Assembly: GCA_032027165.1 (NCBI GenBank)
Contig: JAVSMO010000001.1
Span: forward strand, 2,631,746-2,695,745
Length of the DNA stretch: 64,000 nt
DNA from: Denitratisoma sp.
GTDB lineage: Bacteria > Pseudomonadota > Gammaproteobacteria > Burkholderiales > Rhodocyclaceae
Direction of reading: 5' to 3'
Shown in pieces: positions 43,850 to 53,216 of the stretch. Every line of letters begins with the position of its first letter. Position 1 is the first letter of the stretch. A program made the translations under genes and the position numbers. Under the pieces are notes generated by a model, which was not told where the DNA came from, did no database searches, and worked only from the letters and a program-made list of their open reading frames with translations.

Positions 43850-44869
43850 ATGGTTAATGACAATTCCGCGGGCTTCGCGCAATCCCTGATCCGCTGGCAG
43901 AAGTCCGCCGGCCGCCACGACCTGCCCTGGCAGCAGAGGGGCCGCGCCGATCCCTACCGCGTCTGGCTCTCCGAGATCATGCTGCAGCAGACGCAGGTGG
44001 CGACGGTGATCCCCTACTACCGGCGCTTCCTCGACCGCTTTCCCGACCTCGCCCGACTCGCCGCGGCGCCGGCGGAAGAGGTGATGGCGCTGTGGAGCGG
44101 GCTCGGCTACTACGCGCGGGCGCGCAACCTGCTGCGGGCGGCGCAAGCGATCGTCGCGCAACATAACGGCTGTTTCCCGCGCCGCATCGAGGACATCGAG
44201 GCCCTGCCCGGCATCGGCCGCTCTACTGCCGCCGCCATCGCGGTGTTCGCCTTCGGCGCACGCGCCGCCATCCTCGACGGCAACGTCAAGCGCGTGCTGG
44301 CAAGGGTATTCGGCATCGGCGGCTTTCCCGGCGAGAAAGCGGTGGAGGCGCGCCTGTGGGCGCTGGCCGAATCGCTGCTGCCGGCGCGCGACCTTGTCGC
44401 CTATACGCAGGGGCTGATGGACCTCGGCGCGACGCTGTGCACACGCGGCAAGCCGCGCTGCGGCGACTGCCCGCTCGCCGCGCAGTGCGTGGCGCGGCGC
44501 GAGGACCGCGTCGGCGAACTGCCGGAGCCGCGCGCCCGGCGCGCCGTGCCGCAGCGCGCGGTGCGCGTGCTGGTGCTGCTCAGCCGCGGCTGCGTGCGGC
44601 TGGAGCGGCGCCCGCCGCGCGGCATCTGGGGCGGGCTGCTGTCGCTGCCCGAACTGCCCGATGGAAAATTGCCGCGACGCTACGCCGATGCAGTGCCGCT
44701 GCCCGTCGTGCGCCACGCCTTCACGCACTTCCGCCTCGACATCGCGCCGCTCGCCATGAAAGTCAGTCGCCGGGACACGGCGCCGGAGGGCGTCTGGCTG
44801 AGCCTGAAGCAGCTGGACGAAGCGCCGCTGCCGGCGCCGATCCGGAAGATCCTGCAAGGGATTACTTGA
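43850..44869 (+). CDS. mutY: A/G-specific adenine DNA glycosylase
   Basis: 339 residues. Glycosylase domain begins DLPWQQRGRADPYRVWLSEIMLQQTQVATVIPYY; helix-hairpin-helix LPGIGRSTAAAI with the catalytic Asp in AILDGNVKRVL; iron-sulfur cluster CTRGKPRCGDCPLAAQC; C-terminal NUDIX-like domain recognising 8-oxoG, somewhat short. Removes A opposite 8-oxoG. One AAAGTCAGTC copy gives the codons ATG AAA GTC AGT CGC. Its 3' end overlaps the convergent LON-domain gene by 8 bp. Confidence 0.94.
   Translation: MVNDNSAGFAQSLIRWQKSAGRHDLPWQQRGRADPYRVWLSEIMLQQTQVATVIPYYRRFLDRFPDLARLAAAPAEEVMALWSGLGYYARARNLLRAAQAIVAQHNGCFPRRIEDIEALPGIGRSTAAAIAVFAFGARAAILDGNVKRVLARVFGIGGFPGEKAVEARLWALAESLLPARDLVAYTQGLMDLGATLCTRGKPRCGDCPLAAQCVARREDRVGELPEPRARRAVPQRAVRVLVLLSRGCVRLERRPPRGIWGGLLSLPELPDGKLPRRYADAVPLPVVRHAFTHFRLDIAPLAMKVSRRDTAPEGVWLSLKQLDEAPLPAPIRKILQGIT
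44759..44768 (+). repeat. AAAGTCAGTC motif copy 7
   Basis: Exact 10-mer in mutY (AAA GTC AGT C); followed by GCCGGG as in copy 12. Confidence 0.85.
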
Positions 44870-45491
44870 CCAGGTTTCGCTGGGCGAGAAACTTGAAGAC
44901 GATCTCCAGGCGGGAGATTGGGTCCTCCAGCTCGAGCAGCTTCTGCCGCGCGATGGCCGGGATCGGCAGCAGTTCGCAGAAGCGGTAGCCGACCCAGGCC
45001 GCATCGTCGAAGCGGTGCGGCGGCGGCAGGCGATCCGCGCCGACATCCGCCGCCATCGCCTGCAGCAGCGGCACCAGGGCCGCCAGCGCCTCCGGCACCG
45101 GCAAGGCCGGCTCGGCGGCGATCGGCTCGACGCGCGCCTGCAGCAGGCCGGTCGCGTCGGCCGCGCTGGAGAGGATGCGGAAACGCCCCTCGCCGCGCAC
45201 CGCGATGTTGAGGATGCCCGGCTGGGTCATGTCCCAGGCGACGATGCGCGCCTCGGTGCCGACCGGGTGCGGCACGGCCGGTGCGCCGACCTCGGCGCCC
45301 TCGGCGATGAGGCAGATGCCGAAGGCGCCGTCCTGCTTGAAGCAGTTCTTCACCAGCGTCATGTAGCGCTGCTCGAAGACCTTCAGCGACAGCATGCCGC
45401 CGGGGAACAGCACGGCATTCAGCGGAAACAGCGGCAGCAGGGCGGCTTCGGGCGCGGCCTCGCGCCGCGGGGAAAAGGGAAGGATGGCCAA
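44862..45491 (-). CDS. LON N-terminal substrate-binding domain protein
   Basis: 209 residues, LON-type PUA-like domain only (LLPLFPLNAVLFPGGMLSLKVFEQRYMTLVKNC, GTEARIVAWDM), without the ATPase or protease domain. Such stand-alone proteins are widespread in proteobacteria; function unresolved. Confidence 0.87.
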   Translation of the reverse strand: MAILPFSPRREAAPEAALLPLFPLNAVLFPGGMLSLKVFEQRYMTLVKNCFKQDGAFGICLIAEGAEVGAPAVPHPVGTEARIVAWDMTQPGILNIAVRGEGRFRILSSAADATGLLQARVEPIAAEPALPVPEALAALVPLLQAMAADVGADRLPPPHRFDDAAWVGYRFCELLPIPAIARQKLLELEDPISRLEIVFKFLAQRNLVK

Positions 45492-45512
45492 GTCGTTCTC
45501 TCGGGTAAGGAA

Positions 45513-46121
45513 TCAGTCTCCGCCCTCGCCCCAGCGGGCGGCGAGCGCATGCGGCACGCCGAGCTGGTCGAGGATGCGCGCGACGACGAAGTCGACGAGT
45601 TCGGCGACGCTCTGCGGACGGTTGTAGAAGCCGGGGTTGGGCGGCAGGATCACCGCGCCGGCGCGCGCCAGCCGCAGCATGTTCTCGAGGTGGATCTGCG
45701 AGAACGGCGTCTCGCGCGGCACCAGGATCAGCTTGCGGCCCTCCTTCAGCACGACATCGGCGGCGCGCTCGATCAGGTCCTTCGAGAGCCCGGCGGCAAC
45801 CGCCGCCAGCGTGCCCATGGTGCATGGGCAGATCACCATCGCGTCGGGCGGGTTCGAGCCGGAGGCCGGCGGCGCGAACCATTCCTCGCGGCCGTACACC
45901 TTGAGCTGGCCGGGCGCCGGCCCGAAGCGCTCCGTGAGCAACTGCTCCGCCTCGGCGGCGCGCGACGGCAGGGCGAGGTCCATCTCCTGCCGCGCCACGA
46001 TCTGCGCCACCTGCGAATAGAGCAGCTGCACCTGCACGCCGGCGGCGATCAGGCATTCCACCAGGCGCAGGCCGTAAGGCAGGCCGGAGGCGCCGGTGAA
46101 GGCGACGACGACGGTTTTCAT
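45513..46121 (-). CDS. ubiX: Flavin prenyltransferase UbiX
   Basis: 202 residues from the ATG at 46121. FMN-binding VVVAFTGASGLPYGLRLVE, SGSNPPDAMVICPCTMGTLAAVA, and dimethylallyl-phosphate site LVPRETPFSQIHLENMLRLARAGAVILPPNPGFYN. Makes prenylated FMN for UbiD-type decarboxylases in ubiquinone synthesis. Overlaps the Gx transporter gene by 4 bp. Confidence 0.95.
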   Translation of the reverse strand: MKTVVVAFTGASGLPYGLRLVECLIAAGVQVQLLYSQVAQIVARQEMDLALPSRAAEAEQLLTERFGPAPGQLKVYGREEWFAPPASGSNPPDAMVICPCTMGTLAAVAAGLSKDLIERAADVVLKEGRKLILVPRETPFSQIHLENMLRLARAGAVILPPNPGFYNRPQSVAELVDFVVARILDQLGVPHALAARWGEGGD

Positions 46122-46639
46122 GCGGGGCGCGTTTCCTCGAGCAGCTTCGCCGCGGCGAGTCCGTTGGCGAGACCGAATAGTAACGCGGCGAGGGCGAAGA
46201 ACGGCACGAGGTAGAACAGGCCGTCGTGCGGCACCAGCCACAGCCGCGCCACGGCGAGCTGGCCGGCAATGTGGGCGAAGGCGGCGATCAGGCTCTGGCT
46301 CACCGGGCCGAAGGCGCGCGCCGGCAGGTGCATGGCGAGGCCCAGCGCGACGAGGCTGGACAGCGCGCCGGCCAGGCTGAGGAAGAATCCCGGCGCGAGG
46401 AACTGGCCGATCAGCAGGCTGCCCGCCACCACGCGCAGCAGCGACACCCAGACGGCGTCGCGCCAGCCGTAGCGCGCCAGCACGACGAGCGTGATGATGT
46501 TGGCGAGGCCCGGCTTCACGCCCGGCAGCGGCATCGGGATGGCCGCCTCCACCACCGACAGGGCGATGGCCGCCGCCGCATAGCGCGCGATGCGGTGGTC
46601 GTCGGCGGTGGGCGTCAGTTCAATAGGCGAGGCTGTCAT
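46118..46639 (-). CDS. Gx transporter family membrane protein
   Basis: 173 residues with about five membrane helices. Blocks VVEAAIPMPLPGVKPGLANIITLVVL and RVVAGSLL are typical of the Gx transporter family (formerly heptaprenyl diphosphate synthase component I), which resembles ECF substrate-binding subunits. It overlaps the NusG-like gene upstream by 20 bp and ubiX downstream by 4 bp. The paired NusG-domain-II/Gx order is common and often linked to ApbE or quinone metabolism. Confidence 0.85.
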   Translation of the reverse strand: MTASPIELTPTADDHRIARYAAAAIALSVVEAAIPMPLPGVKPGLANIITLVVLARYGWRDAVWVSLLRVVAGSLLIGQFLAPGFFLSLAGALSSLVALGLAMHLPARAFGPVSQSLIAAFAHIAGQLAVARLWLVPHDGLFYLVPFFALAALLFGLANGLAAAKLLEETRPA

Positions 46640-46997
46640 GGCTGGAGGCGCGGCCGGCGATGGACAGGCTGAGGTGGCTGGGCGCGCAGATGGCGATGGC
46701 GTTGGGCTGGCTGAGCCAGCCCTGGCGCACGCAGTACTGGCGCGGGCCGGGATCGGCAGCGACGCGGGCGCGGCCCGGCTGCACCTCGATGACGCTGGTG
46801 CCGAGCGCGCCCGGCACCTCGATGCGGGCCGCCCGCGTGAGCGGCAGCTCGGCGACGACGACGCCGTCGCGGCGCACCACCGCCTTCTCGGCCGCGCCGC
46901 CCTGGAAGGCGACCGGCGCCAGCGCGGCGGTGGCGGCGGCGAAGCCGAGCAGCACGGCCCAGTCGCCGGGCTTCATGAAGCGCCGGAAGGATTTCAC
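46620..46997 (-). CDS. NusG domain II-containing protein
   Basis: 125 residues from a GTG at 46997 that overlaps the rapZ stop (GTGA); an internal ATG at 46976 is the alternative. One N-terminal membrane helix (GDWAVLLGFAAATAALAPVAF), then a small periplasmic beta domain with IEVQPGRARVAADPGPRQYCVRQGWLSQPNAIAICAP, the NusG domain II family pattern with conserved Cys residues. Companion of the Gx transporter. Confidence 0.82.
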   Translation of the reverse strand: MKSFRRFMKPGDWAVLLGFAAATAALAPVAFQGGAAEKAVVRRDGVVVAELPLTRAARIEVPGALGTSVIEVQPGRARVAADPGPRQYCVRQGWLSQPNAIAICAPSHLSLSIAGRASSHDSLAY

Positions 46998-47833
46998 GTG
47001 ATGGCGCGGTGGCGCACCAGGACGCGGGCGCGGTCGCGGAACTGGCCGGCCAGCCACTCGGCGAGGTACACGGAACGGTGCTGGCCGCCGGTGCAGCCGA
47101 GCGCCACGGTGAGGTAGCTGCGGTTGTCGCGCACGTAGGCCGGCAGCCATTCGTAAAGGAAGCCGCGGATGTCCTCGGCCATCTTGCGCACCTCGGCCTG
47201 CGCCTCGAGGAAGCGCGCCACCTCCGGATCGCGGCCGGTGAGCGGACGTAGCTGGGGGTCGTAATGCGGGTTGGGCAGGCAGCGCACGTCGAAGACCAGG
47301 TCGGCGTCGAGCGGGATGCCGTGCTTGTAGCCGAAGGACTCGAACTGCAAAGTCAGTCCCTGCGAGACGGCGGTCTCGGCGAAGTCGAGCACCCAGGCGC
47401 GCAGGGCGTTGGGATTGAGGCTGCTGGTGTCGATGCGGTTGCCGAGGCCGGCGACGTTCTCCAGCATGCCGCGCTCGCGCACGATGGCCTCGGCCAGGGT
47501 GGTGTCCGCGTTCGACAGCGGATGGCCGCGCCGCGTCTCCGAAAAACGCGCGATGAGGGTCTCGTCGCGCGCCTCGAGGAAGACGAAGCGCGTCGGGATG
47601 CCCATCGTCTGCAGGTCGCGCAGCTGCTGCGGCAGCGCGGCGATGGAGGTGCCGGCGCGCACGTCGATGGCCACCGCCACCCGCTCATAGCCCTCCTCGC
47701 GCAGCTGGCGCACCAGCGGCGGCAGCAGGGTGGCGGGCAGGTTGTCGACGCAGTAGTAACCGGCGTCCTCGAGCGCGCGCAGCGCGATGCTCTTGCCGGA
47801 GCCGGAGAGGCCGCTGATGAGGATGAGCTGCAT
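46994..47833 (-). CDS. rapZ: RNase adapter protein RapZ
   Basis: 279 residues from the ATG at 47833. Walker A GLSGSGKS at 8-15, YYCVDNLPATLL, ETRRGHPLS and the C-terminal GCTGGQHRSVYLAEWLA. Binds GlmZ-type small RNA or UDP-GlcNAc and guides RNase E to control amino-sugar synthesis. One AAAGTCAGTC copy inside. Here it stands without the usual ptsN/hprK neighbours. Confidence 0.95.
   Translation of the reverse strand: MQLILISGLSGSGKSIALRALEDAGYYCVDNLPATLLPPLVRQLREEGYERVAVAIDVRAGTSIAALPQQLRDLQTMGIPTRFVFLEARDETLIARFSETRRGHPLSNADTTLAEAIVRERGMLENVAGLGNRIDTSSLNPNALRAWVLDFAETAVSQGLTLQFESFGYKHGIPLDADLVFDVRCLPNPHYDPQLRPLTGRDPEVARFLEAQAEVRKMAEDIRGFLYEWLPAYVRDNRSYLTVALGCTGGQHRSVYLAEWLAGQFRDRARVLVRHRAIT
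47349..47358 (+). repeat. AAAGTCAGTC motif copy 8
   Basis: Exact 10-mer in rapZ (GGA CTG ACT TTG on the coding strand). Confidence 0.85.
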
Positions 47834-47922
47834 GAAAATCACCGCTGCAAAGGGAAGCCAAGCATAGCCAAAAGCCCCGCTTCTTGCCATCATCCACGCT
47901 GGAAAAACCCACGGAGGCAAGC

Positions 47923-48768
47923 ATGACTTTCCAGACCCTGAGCTACGAAACCGCCGGCCGCATCGCCCGCATCACCCTGAACCGGCCCGAGCGGCTCAAC
48001 GCCATCGACGAGAAGATGCCCGGCGATATCCGCGCCGCCGTCGAGCGGGCCAACGCCGACGACGGCATCCACGTCATCGTTCTTCAGGGCGCCGGGCGCG
48101 GCTTCTGCTCCGGCTACGACCTGAAGGCCTTCGCCGAGACGAAGGGCGAAAACCCCGGCGTGCAGTCGATGCCGTGGGACCCGATGGTCGACTACCGCTT
48201 CATGAAGCGGTGCACCGACGACTTCTTCTCGCTGTGGCGCTCCTACAAGCCGGTGATCTGCAAGGTGCACGGCTACGCCGTCGCCGGCGGCAGCGACATC
48301 GCCCTGTGCGCCGACCTCGTCATCATGGCCGAGGACGCGAAGATCGGCTACCCGCCGGCGCGCGTCTGGGGCTGCCCGACCACGGCGATGTGGGTGTTCC
48401 GCATCGGCGCCGAGAAGGCCAAGCGCATGCTGCTCACCGGCGACCTGATCGACGGCCGCGCGGCGAAGGAGATGGGCCTGGTCTACGACGCCGTGCCGGC
48501 GCCGGAACTCGACGCCGCGGTCGATGCGCTGGCCAACCGCATGGCCGGCGTGCCGAAGAACCAGCTCATGATGCAGAAGCTGATGATCAACCAGGCCTAC
48601 GAGAACATGGGCCTCGCCTCGACGCAGATGATCGCCACCCTCTTCGACGGCATCACGCGCCACTCGCCGGAAGGCATGTGGTTCAAGGCCTATTCCGAGG
48701 AGCATGGCTTCCACGAAGCGGTGCGCCTGCGCGACTCGGGCGAGCCGATCCCGGGCTCGAAGCGATAG
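47923..48768 (+). CDS. Crotonase/enoyl-CoA hydratase-family protein
   Basis: 281 residues from the ATG at 47923 (GGAGG ribosome site). Oxyanion-hole segments [15 protein letters not shown] and [18 protein letters not shown]. The usual catalytic Glu region reads [19 protein letters not shown], so the hydratase glutamates are not obvious and another crotonase reaction is possible. Relatively long insertion ([22 protein letters not shown]) after the first oxyanion segment. Divergent from rapZ. Substrate unknown. Confidence 0.85.
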   Translation: MTFQTLSYETAGRIARITLNRPERLNAIDEKMPGDIRAAVERANADDGIHVIVLQGAGRGFCSGYDLKAFAETKGENPGVQSMPWDPMVDYRFMKRCTDDFFSLWRSYKPVICKVHGYAVAGGSDIALCADLVIMAEDAKIGYPPARVWGCPTTAMWVFRIGAEKAKRMLLTGDLIDGRAAKEMGLVYDAVPAPELDAAVDALANRMAGVPKNQLMMQKLMINQAYENMGLASTQMIATLFDGITRHSPEGMWFKAYSEEHGFHEAVRLRDSGEPIPGSKR

Positions 48769-48809
48769 GGGATGTTCTATATTGAATAGGTGAGCCAAAG
48801 GAGGCCCGC

Positions 48810-49262
48810 ATGCCGAAACTGAACGTGAACGGCCGCGTCCGCGAAGTCGACGTCGAGCCGGAGATGCCGCTGCTGTGGGCGCTGCGCGACCACCTGAATC
48901 TGACCGGCGCCAAATACGGCTGCGGCATCGGCGTCTGCGGCGCCTGCACGGTGCTGGTCGACGGCGCCGCGGTACGCGCCTGCGCCGTGACCGTGGCGGA
49001 GGCCACCGGCAAAAACATTCTGACCATCGAGGGCCTCTCCGAGAAGGGCCTGCACCGCGTGCAGCAGGCCTGGATCGAGCACGAGGTGCCGCAGTGCGGC
49101 TACTGCCAGACCGGCATGATCCTCGCCGCCGTCGCCCTGCTGGAGAAGAAGCTGCAGCCGAGCGACGCCGACATCGACGCGGCGATGACCAACCTGTGCC
49201 GCTGCGGCACCTATGCCCGCGTGCGGGCGGCGATCCACGCCCTCGCCGCGCAGAAGGCCTGA
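48810..49262 (+). CDS. iorA: Isoquinoline 1-oxidoreductase alpha-type 2Fe-2S subunit
   Basis: 150 residues. Plant-type cluster Cys38, 43, 46, 58 (CGIGVCGAC...C) and second cluster Cys96, 99, 130, 132 (CGYCQTG ... CRC), the standard small subunit of two-subunit molybdenum hydroxylases. Strong AAAGGAGG site. It passes electrons out of the molybdenum centre of the next gene product, 11 bp downstream. Confidence 0.9.
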   Translation: MPKLNVNGRVREVDVEPEMPLLWALRDHLNLTGAKYGCGIGVCGACTVLVDGAAVRACAVTVAEATGKNILTIEGLSEKGLHRVQQAWIEHEVPQCGYCQTGMILAAVALLEKKLQPSDADIDAAMTNLCRCGTYARVRAAIHALAAQKA

Positions 49263-49273
49263 GGGGGAACACG

Positions 49274-51427
49274 ATGAGCACGAAACTCTCCCGCCGCGAC
49301 TTCCTCAAGGTGTCCGCCGCCGTCGGCGGCGGCCTGGCCCTCGAGTTCAGCTTCCCCTGGGCGGCCCGCGCCGCCGCCGGCCAGGCGGCCACCGAGGTCA
49401 ACGCCTGGATCGTCATCCACCCCGACGACCGCGTCGTCATCCGCATCGCCCGCTCCGAGATGGGCCAGGGCACCTTCACCGCGCTGGCCCAGCTGGTCGC
49501 CGAGGAACTCGACTGCGACTGGGCCAAGGTGAGCGCCGAATTCGCCTCGCCCAACGAGAACCTCCGCCGCAACCGCGTCTGGGGCTCGATGTCCACCGGC
49601 GGCAGCATGGGCGTGCGCACTTCGCAGGACTACGTGCGCCGTGCCGGCGCCGGCGCCCGCGGGCTGCTCGTCGCCGCGGCGGCGGCGCGCTGGGGCGTGC
49701 CGGCTTCCGAGTGCGCCGCGGAGAAAGGCGTCGTCACCCACCGGCCGAGCGGCAAGAAACTGCGCTACGGCGAGCTCGCCGCGGCGGCGGCGAAACTCAC
49801 GCCGCCGAAGGACGTCAAGCTGCGCGATCCGAAGGACTGGAAGATCGCCGGCAAGCCGCTGCACCGCCTCGACATCCCCGACAAGGTGCTCGGCAAGCCG
49901 GTGTTCGGCGTCGACGTCGCCCTGCCCGGCCTGCTGCACGCCTCCATCGCGCAATGCCCGGTGTTCGGCGGCAGCGTGAAGAACGTCGACGCGGCCGAAG
50001 CCCTGAAGATGCGCGGCGTGAAGAAAGTCGTGCGCGAAAAGGATTTCGTCGCCGTCGTCGCCGACGGCTGGTGGCGCGCCGACGAGGCGCTGAAGAAACT
50101 GAAAATCGAATGGGACGAGGCCGGCCACGGCCGCATCGACAGCGCGGCCATCGCGGCGATGCTGCGCGAGGGCCTCGCCGCCGCCAGCCTGCCGCTGGCG
50201 CGCAATGTCGGCGATGCGCCGGCGGCGCTGGCCGCCGCGGCAAAGACGATCGAGGCGGAGTACGCCTCGCCCTACCTCAACCACGCCACCCTCGAGCCGC
50301 AGACCTGCACGGCCTGGTTCAAGTCCGGCGGCACCCTCGAGGTGTGGACCTCCACCCAGGACGGCGAGGCCTCGCTTGCCGCGGCAGCGGAGGCCGCCGG
50401 CCTGCCGCCGGAGAAGGTCGAGGTGCACAAGATGATGCTCGGCGGCGGCTTCGGCCGCCGCGGCGCCCCGCAGGATTTCGTGCGCCAGGGCGTGCTCATC
50501 GCGAAAGCCCTGCCCGGCGTGCCGGTGAAGCTGATGTGGTCGCGCGAGGAGGACATGCAGCACGGTTTCTATCGCCCGGCCAGCATCGTGCGCATGAAGG
50601 CCGGCCTCGACGCGAAGGGCAATCTCGTCGCAATTCACACGAAGATCGCCTGCCCGTCGATCCTCGAGGTCCTGCTGCCGCGCCTGCTCGGCCGGGACGG
50701 CATCGACTTCACGGCGGTGCGCTTCTTCAGCGATCTCTGCTACGCGGTGCCCCACCAGCGGGTGGAATACGCCAAACGCAACGGCCATGTGCCGGTCGGC
50801 TTCTGGCGCGCGCCGGGCCAGCAGAACGGCTTCTATCGCGAGTGCTTCATCGACGAGCTGGCCGTCGCCGCCGGCCGCGACCCGGTCGACTACCGCCTGG
50901 CCATGCTGCCGGCGGGCGACAAGAACCGCCTGGTGCTGGAAGCGGTGGCCAAGGCCGCCAACTGGGGCGGACCGCTGCCGGCGGGCGCGCACCGCGGCGT
51001 CGCCGTCGCCGACGGCTTCGGCAGCTTCACGGCGATGGTGGCGGAAGTCTCGGTGAGCGCGGAGGGCACGCTCAAGGTGCACCGCATCGTGGTCGCCATC
51101 GATTCCGGCCACGTGGTGAACCCGGACACCTGCCGTGCCCAGGCCGAGAGCAACGTCGTCTACGGCCTCGGCACCATCCTCTACCAGGAGAACACCGTGA
51201 AGAACGGGCGCATCGCCGAGACCAACTTCCGCAACTTCCGCCTGCCGCAGATATCGGAAATGCCGAAGGTGGAGACGGTGCTGGTGCCCACCGGCGGCTT
51301 CTGGGGCGGCCACGGCGAGCCGGCCATCCTGCCGCTCGCCCCCGCCGTCTGCAACGCGCTCTTCGCCGCCACCGGCAGGCGCATCCGTTCCCTGCCCCTG
51401 AAGCACCACGATTTGCGCAAGGCGTAA
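49274..51427 (+). CDS. iorB: Isoquinoline 1-oxidoreductase beta-type molybdopterin subunit
   Basis: 717 residues, family length. Tat signal SRRDFLKVSAAVGGGLA, so probably exported as a complex with the small subunit. Molybdenum-cofactor motifs GGGFGRRG, GFWRAPGQQNGF and the catalytic-Glu loop GGHGEPAILP near the end. Members hydroxylate N-heterocycles or oxidise aldehydes (isoquinoline, nicotinate, membrane-bound aldehyde dehydrogenases) and feed cytochromes c. No XdhC-type maturation gene is adjacent. Substrate not deducible; an aldehyde from amine oxidation is possible. Confidence 0.88.
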   Translation: MSTKLSRRDFLKVSAAVGGGLALEFSFPWAARAAAGQAATEVNAWIVIHPDDRVVIRIARSEMGQGTFTALAQLVAEELDCDWAKVSAEFASPNENLRRNRVWGSMSTGGSMGVRTSQDYVRRAGAGARGLLVAAAAARWGVPASECAAEKGVVTHRPSGKKLRYGELAAAAAKLTPPKDVKLRDPKDWKIAGKPLHRLDIPDKVLGKPVFGVDVALPGLLHASIAQCPVFGGSVKNVDAAEALKMRGVKKVVREKDFVAVVADGWWRADEALKKLKIEWDEAGHGRIDSAAIAAMLREGLAAASLPLARNVGDAPAALAAAAKTIEAEYASPYLNHATLEPQTCTAWFKSGGTLEVWTSTQDGEASLAAAAEAAGLPPEKVEVHKMMLGGGFGRRGAPQDFVRQGVLIAKALPGVPVKLMWSREEDMQHGFYRPASIVRMKAGLDAKGNLVAIHTKIACPSILEVLLPRLLGRDGIDFTAVRFFSDLCYAVPHQRVEYAKRNGHVPVGFWRAPGQQNGFYRECFIDELAVAAGRDPVDYRLAMLPAGDKNRLVLEAVAKAANWGGPLPAGAHRGVAVADGFGSFTAMVAEVSVSAEGTLKVHRIVVAIDSGHVVNPDTCRAQAESNVVYGLGTILYQENTVKNGRIAETNFRNFRLPQISEMPKVETVLVPTGGFWGGHGEPAILPLAPAVCNALFAATGRRIRSLPLKHHDLRKA

Positions 51428-51516
51428 TCTCCAATTTTGCCGACGGCCAGCGGCCGGCGTGAAAACGATGGCACAATCTCGCCGCTGTCCGTCGGCGCAA
51501 CCACCGGAGATTTGCC

Positions 51517-52326
51517 TTGAAGAAGCGTTTGAAGCGGTTCGTACCGAAATTCCTGAGGGGACCCTTTTTCGAGGGCCTGCGTTACCGCAACGACATGATC
51601 CCGCCGAAGTCGATGAGCTTCGTCGGCAAGGGCGACTTCGTCAAGATCGGCCGGGAATTCCGCCGGCACTTCATCGACCTGGCCGGCCTGCGGCCGGAAC
51701 ACCGCGTGCTCGACGTCGGCTGCGGCATCGGCCGCATGGCGATCCCGCTGACGGAGTACCTCTCTCCCGCCGGCGGCTACTGGGGCTTCGACATCGTCAA
51801 GAAAGGCATCGACTGGTGCCGCGAGCGCATCACGCCGAAATTCCCCAACTTCCATTTCCAGCACAGCGACGTCTACAACAAGCATTACAACCCGGACGGC
51901 CGGGTGCGCGCCTGCGACTACCGCTTCCCCTACGAGGACGATCTCTTCGACTTCGTCTTCCTCACCTCGGTGTTCACCCACATGGTGCCGGCCGACCTGG
52001 AGAACTACCTGCGCGAGATCGCCCGCGTGATGAAACCGGGCGGCAAGTGCCTGATCACCTTCCTGCTGCATAACGGGGAATCCGCCGGCCTGATCCGCGC
52101 CGGCAAGAGCGACCTCGATTTCGTGCATGAGATGGACGGCTACTTCACGACCAAGCCGGCCGACCCGGAGGCCGCCATCGCCTACGACGAGCAGGTCGCC
52201 CTGCGGTTCTTCGAGCGTTGCGGTCTGGCCGTCGAGCCGCCGGTGCGCTACGGCTCCTGGTGCGGCCGGAAAAAGTACCTCTCCTACCAGGACGTCGTCG
52301 TCGCCGGCAAGCCCACGGCGGCGTGA
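51517..52326 (+). CDS. Class I SAM-dependent methyltransferase
   Basis: 269 residues from a TTG at 51517 with GGAGA 7-8 bp upstream. SAM motif I VLDVGCGIGRMAIPLTEYL, acidic GFDIVKKGIDWCRE, post-I FDFVFLTSVFTHM, and MKPGGKCLITFLLH. Substrate unknown; resembles small-molecule or sugar/lipid methyltransferases. Ends in GTGA shared with the next gene. Confidence 0.85.
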   Translation: MKKRLKRFVPKFLRGPFFEGLRYRNDMIPPKSMSFVGKGDFVKIGREFRRHFIDLAGLRPEHRVLDVGCGIGRMAIPLTEYLSPAGGYWGFDIVKKGIDWCRERITPKFPNFHFQHSDVYNKHYNPDGRVRACDYRFPYEDDLFDFVFLTSVFTHMVPADLENYLREIARVMKPGGKCLITFLLHNGESAGLIRAGKSDLDFVHEMDGYFTTKPADPEAAIAYDEQVALRFFERCGLAVEPPVRYGSWCGRKKYLSYQDVVVAGKPTAA

Positions 52327-53216
52327 CGGCCCGAGTCATGGCCGCCGAGCCGAACCGCCACCGCCGCGCCGTGGCGCTGATGTTCTGCGCCGGGCTGCTG
52401 TGGAGCATCGCCGGCGTGTTCACCCGCCACGTCGAGCAGGCGCCGCGCTGGGAGACCACCTTCTGGCGTTCCTTCTTCTGCGCGCTGGCGATGCTGGTCA
52501 TCCTCGCCGCGCTGCACCGCCGCCGCGCCGTCGATGAAGTCATGCGCCTCGGCCGCGTCGGCCTCGCCTCGGGCGCGCTGTGGGCCGTGATGTTCACCGG
52601 CTTCATGCTGGCGCTGACGCAGACCAGCACCGCCAACACGCTGATCCTCACCAGCATCTCGCCGCTCACCGCCAGCCTGTTCGCCTGGCTGCTGCTCGGC
52701 GAGCGCGTGCCGCTGCGCACCTGGCTGCTGATCGGCGTGGCCTTCGCCGGCATCCTCGTCATGTTCGGCGGCGAGGCCGGCGGCGGACGCATGACCGGCA
52801 ACCTGATCGCGCTCAGCGTGCCGCTCGCGGCGGGACTCAATTTCGTCCTCATGCGCAAGACCGGCGCACGGGTAAACCTGATTCCCGCCGTGCTGGTCGG
52901 CGGCCTCCTGTCTGCGCTGGTCACGCTGCCGCTGGCCTGGCCCTTCCTCGCCAGTGGGCAGGATCTCGCCATCCTCGCCCTGCTCGGCGCGCTGCAGCTG
53001 GCGCTGCCCTGCGCGCTGGCGGTGGTGGCGGCGCGCAGCCTGTCGCCAACGGAAGTGGCGCTGATCGGATTGACGGAATGCGTCTTCGGCCCGGTCTGGG
53101 CCTGGCTCGGCGCGGGGGAAGTGCCGACGGCGCACGCGCTGTTCGGCGGCGCCCTGGTGCTCGCCGCCCTGGTCGCGCAAGCGATCGCTTCAGGCGGTCG
53201 ATTGCGCGCCGCCTAG
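52323..53216 (+). CDS. EamA/DMT-superfamily transporter
   Basis: 297 residues from a GTG at 52323 overlapping the methyltransferase stop (the ATG at 52338 is the alternative start). Ten membrane helices in two EamA repeats (ALMFCAGLLWSIAGVFTRH; NLIALSVPLAAGLNFVLMRK). Metabolite exporter of unknown substrate. Its stop shares the palindrome CTAG with the stop of the convergent regulator. Confidence 0.88.
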   Translation: MTARVMAAEPNRHRRAVALMFCAGLLWSIAGVFTRHVEQAPRWETTFWRSFFCALAMLVILAALHRRRAVDEVMRLGRVGLASGALWAVMFTGFMLALTQTSTANTLILTSISPLTASLFAWLLLGERVPLRTWLLIGVAFAGILVMFGGEAGGGRMTGNLIALSVPLAAGLNFVLMRKTGARVNLIPAVLVGGLLSALVTLPLAWPFLASGQDLAILALLGALQLALPCALAVVAARSLSPTEVALIGLTECVFGPVWAWLGAGEVPTAHALFGGALVLAALVAQAIASGGRLRAA

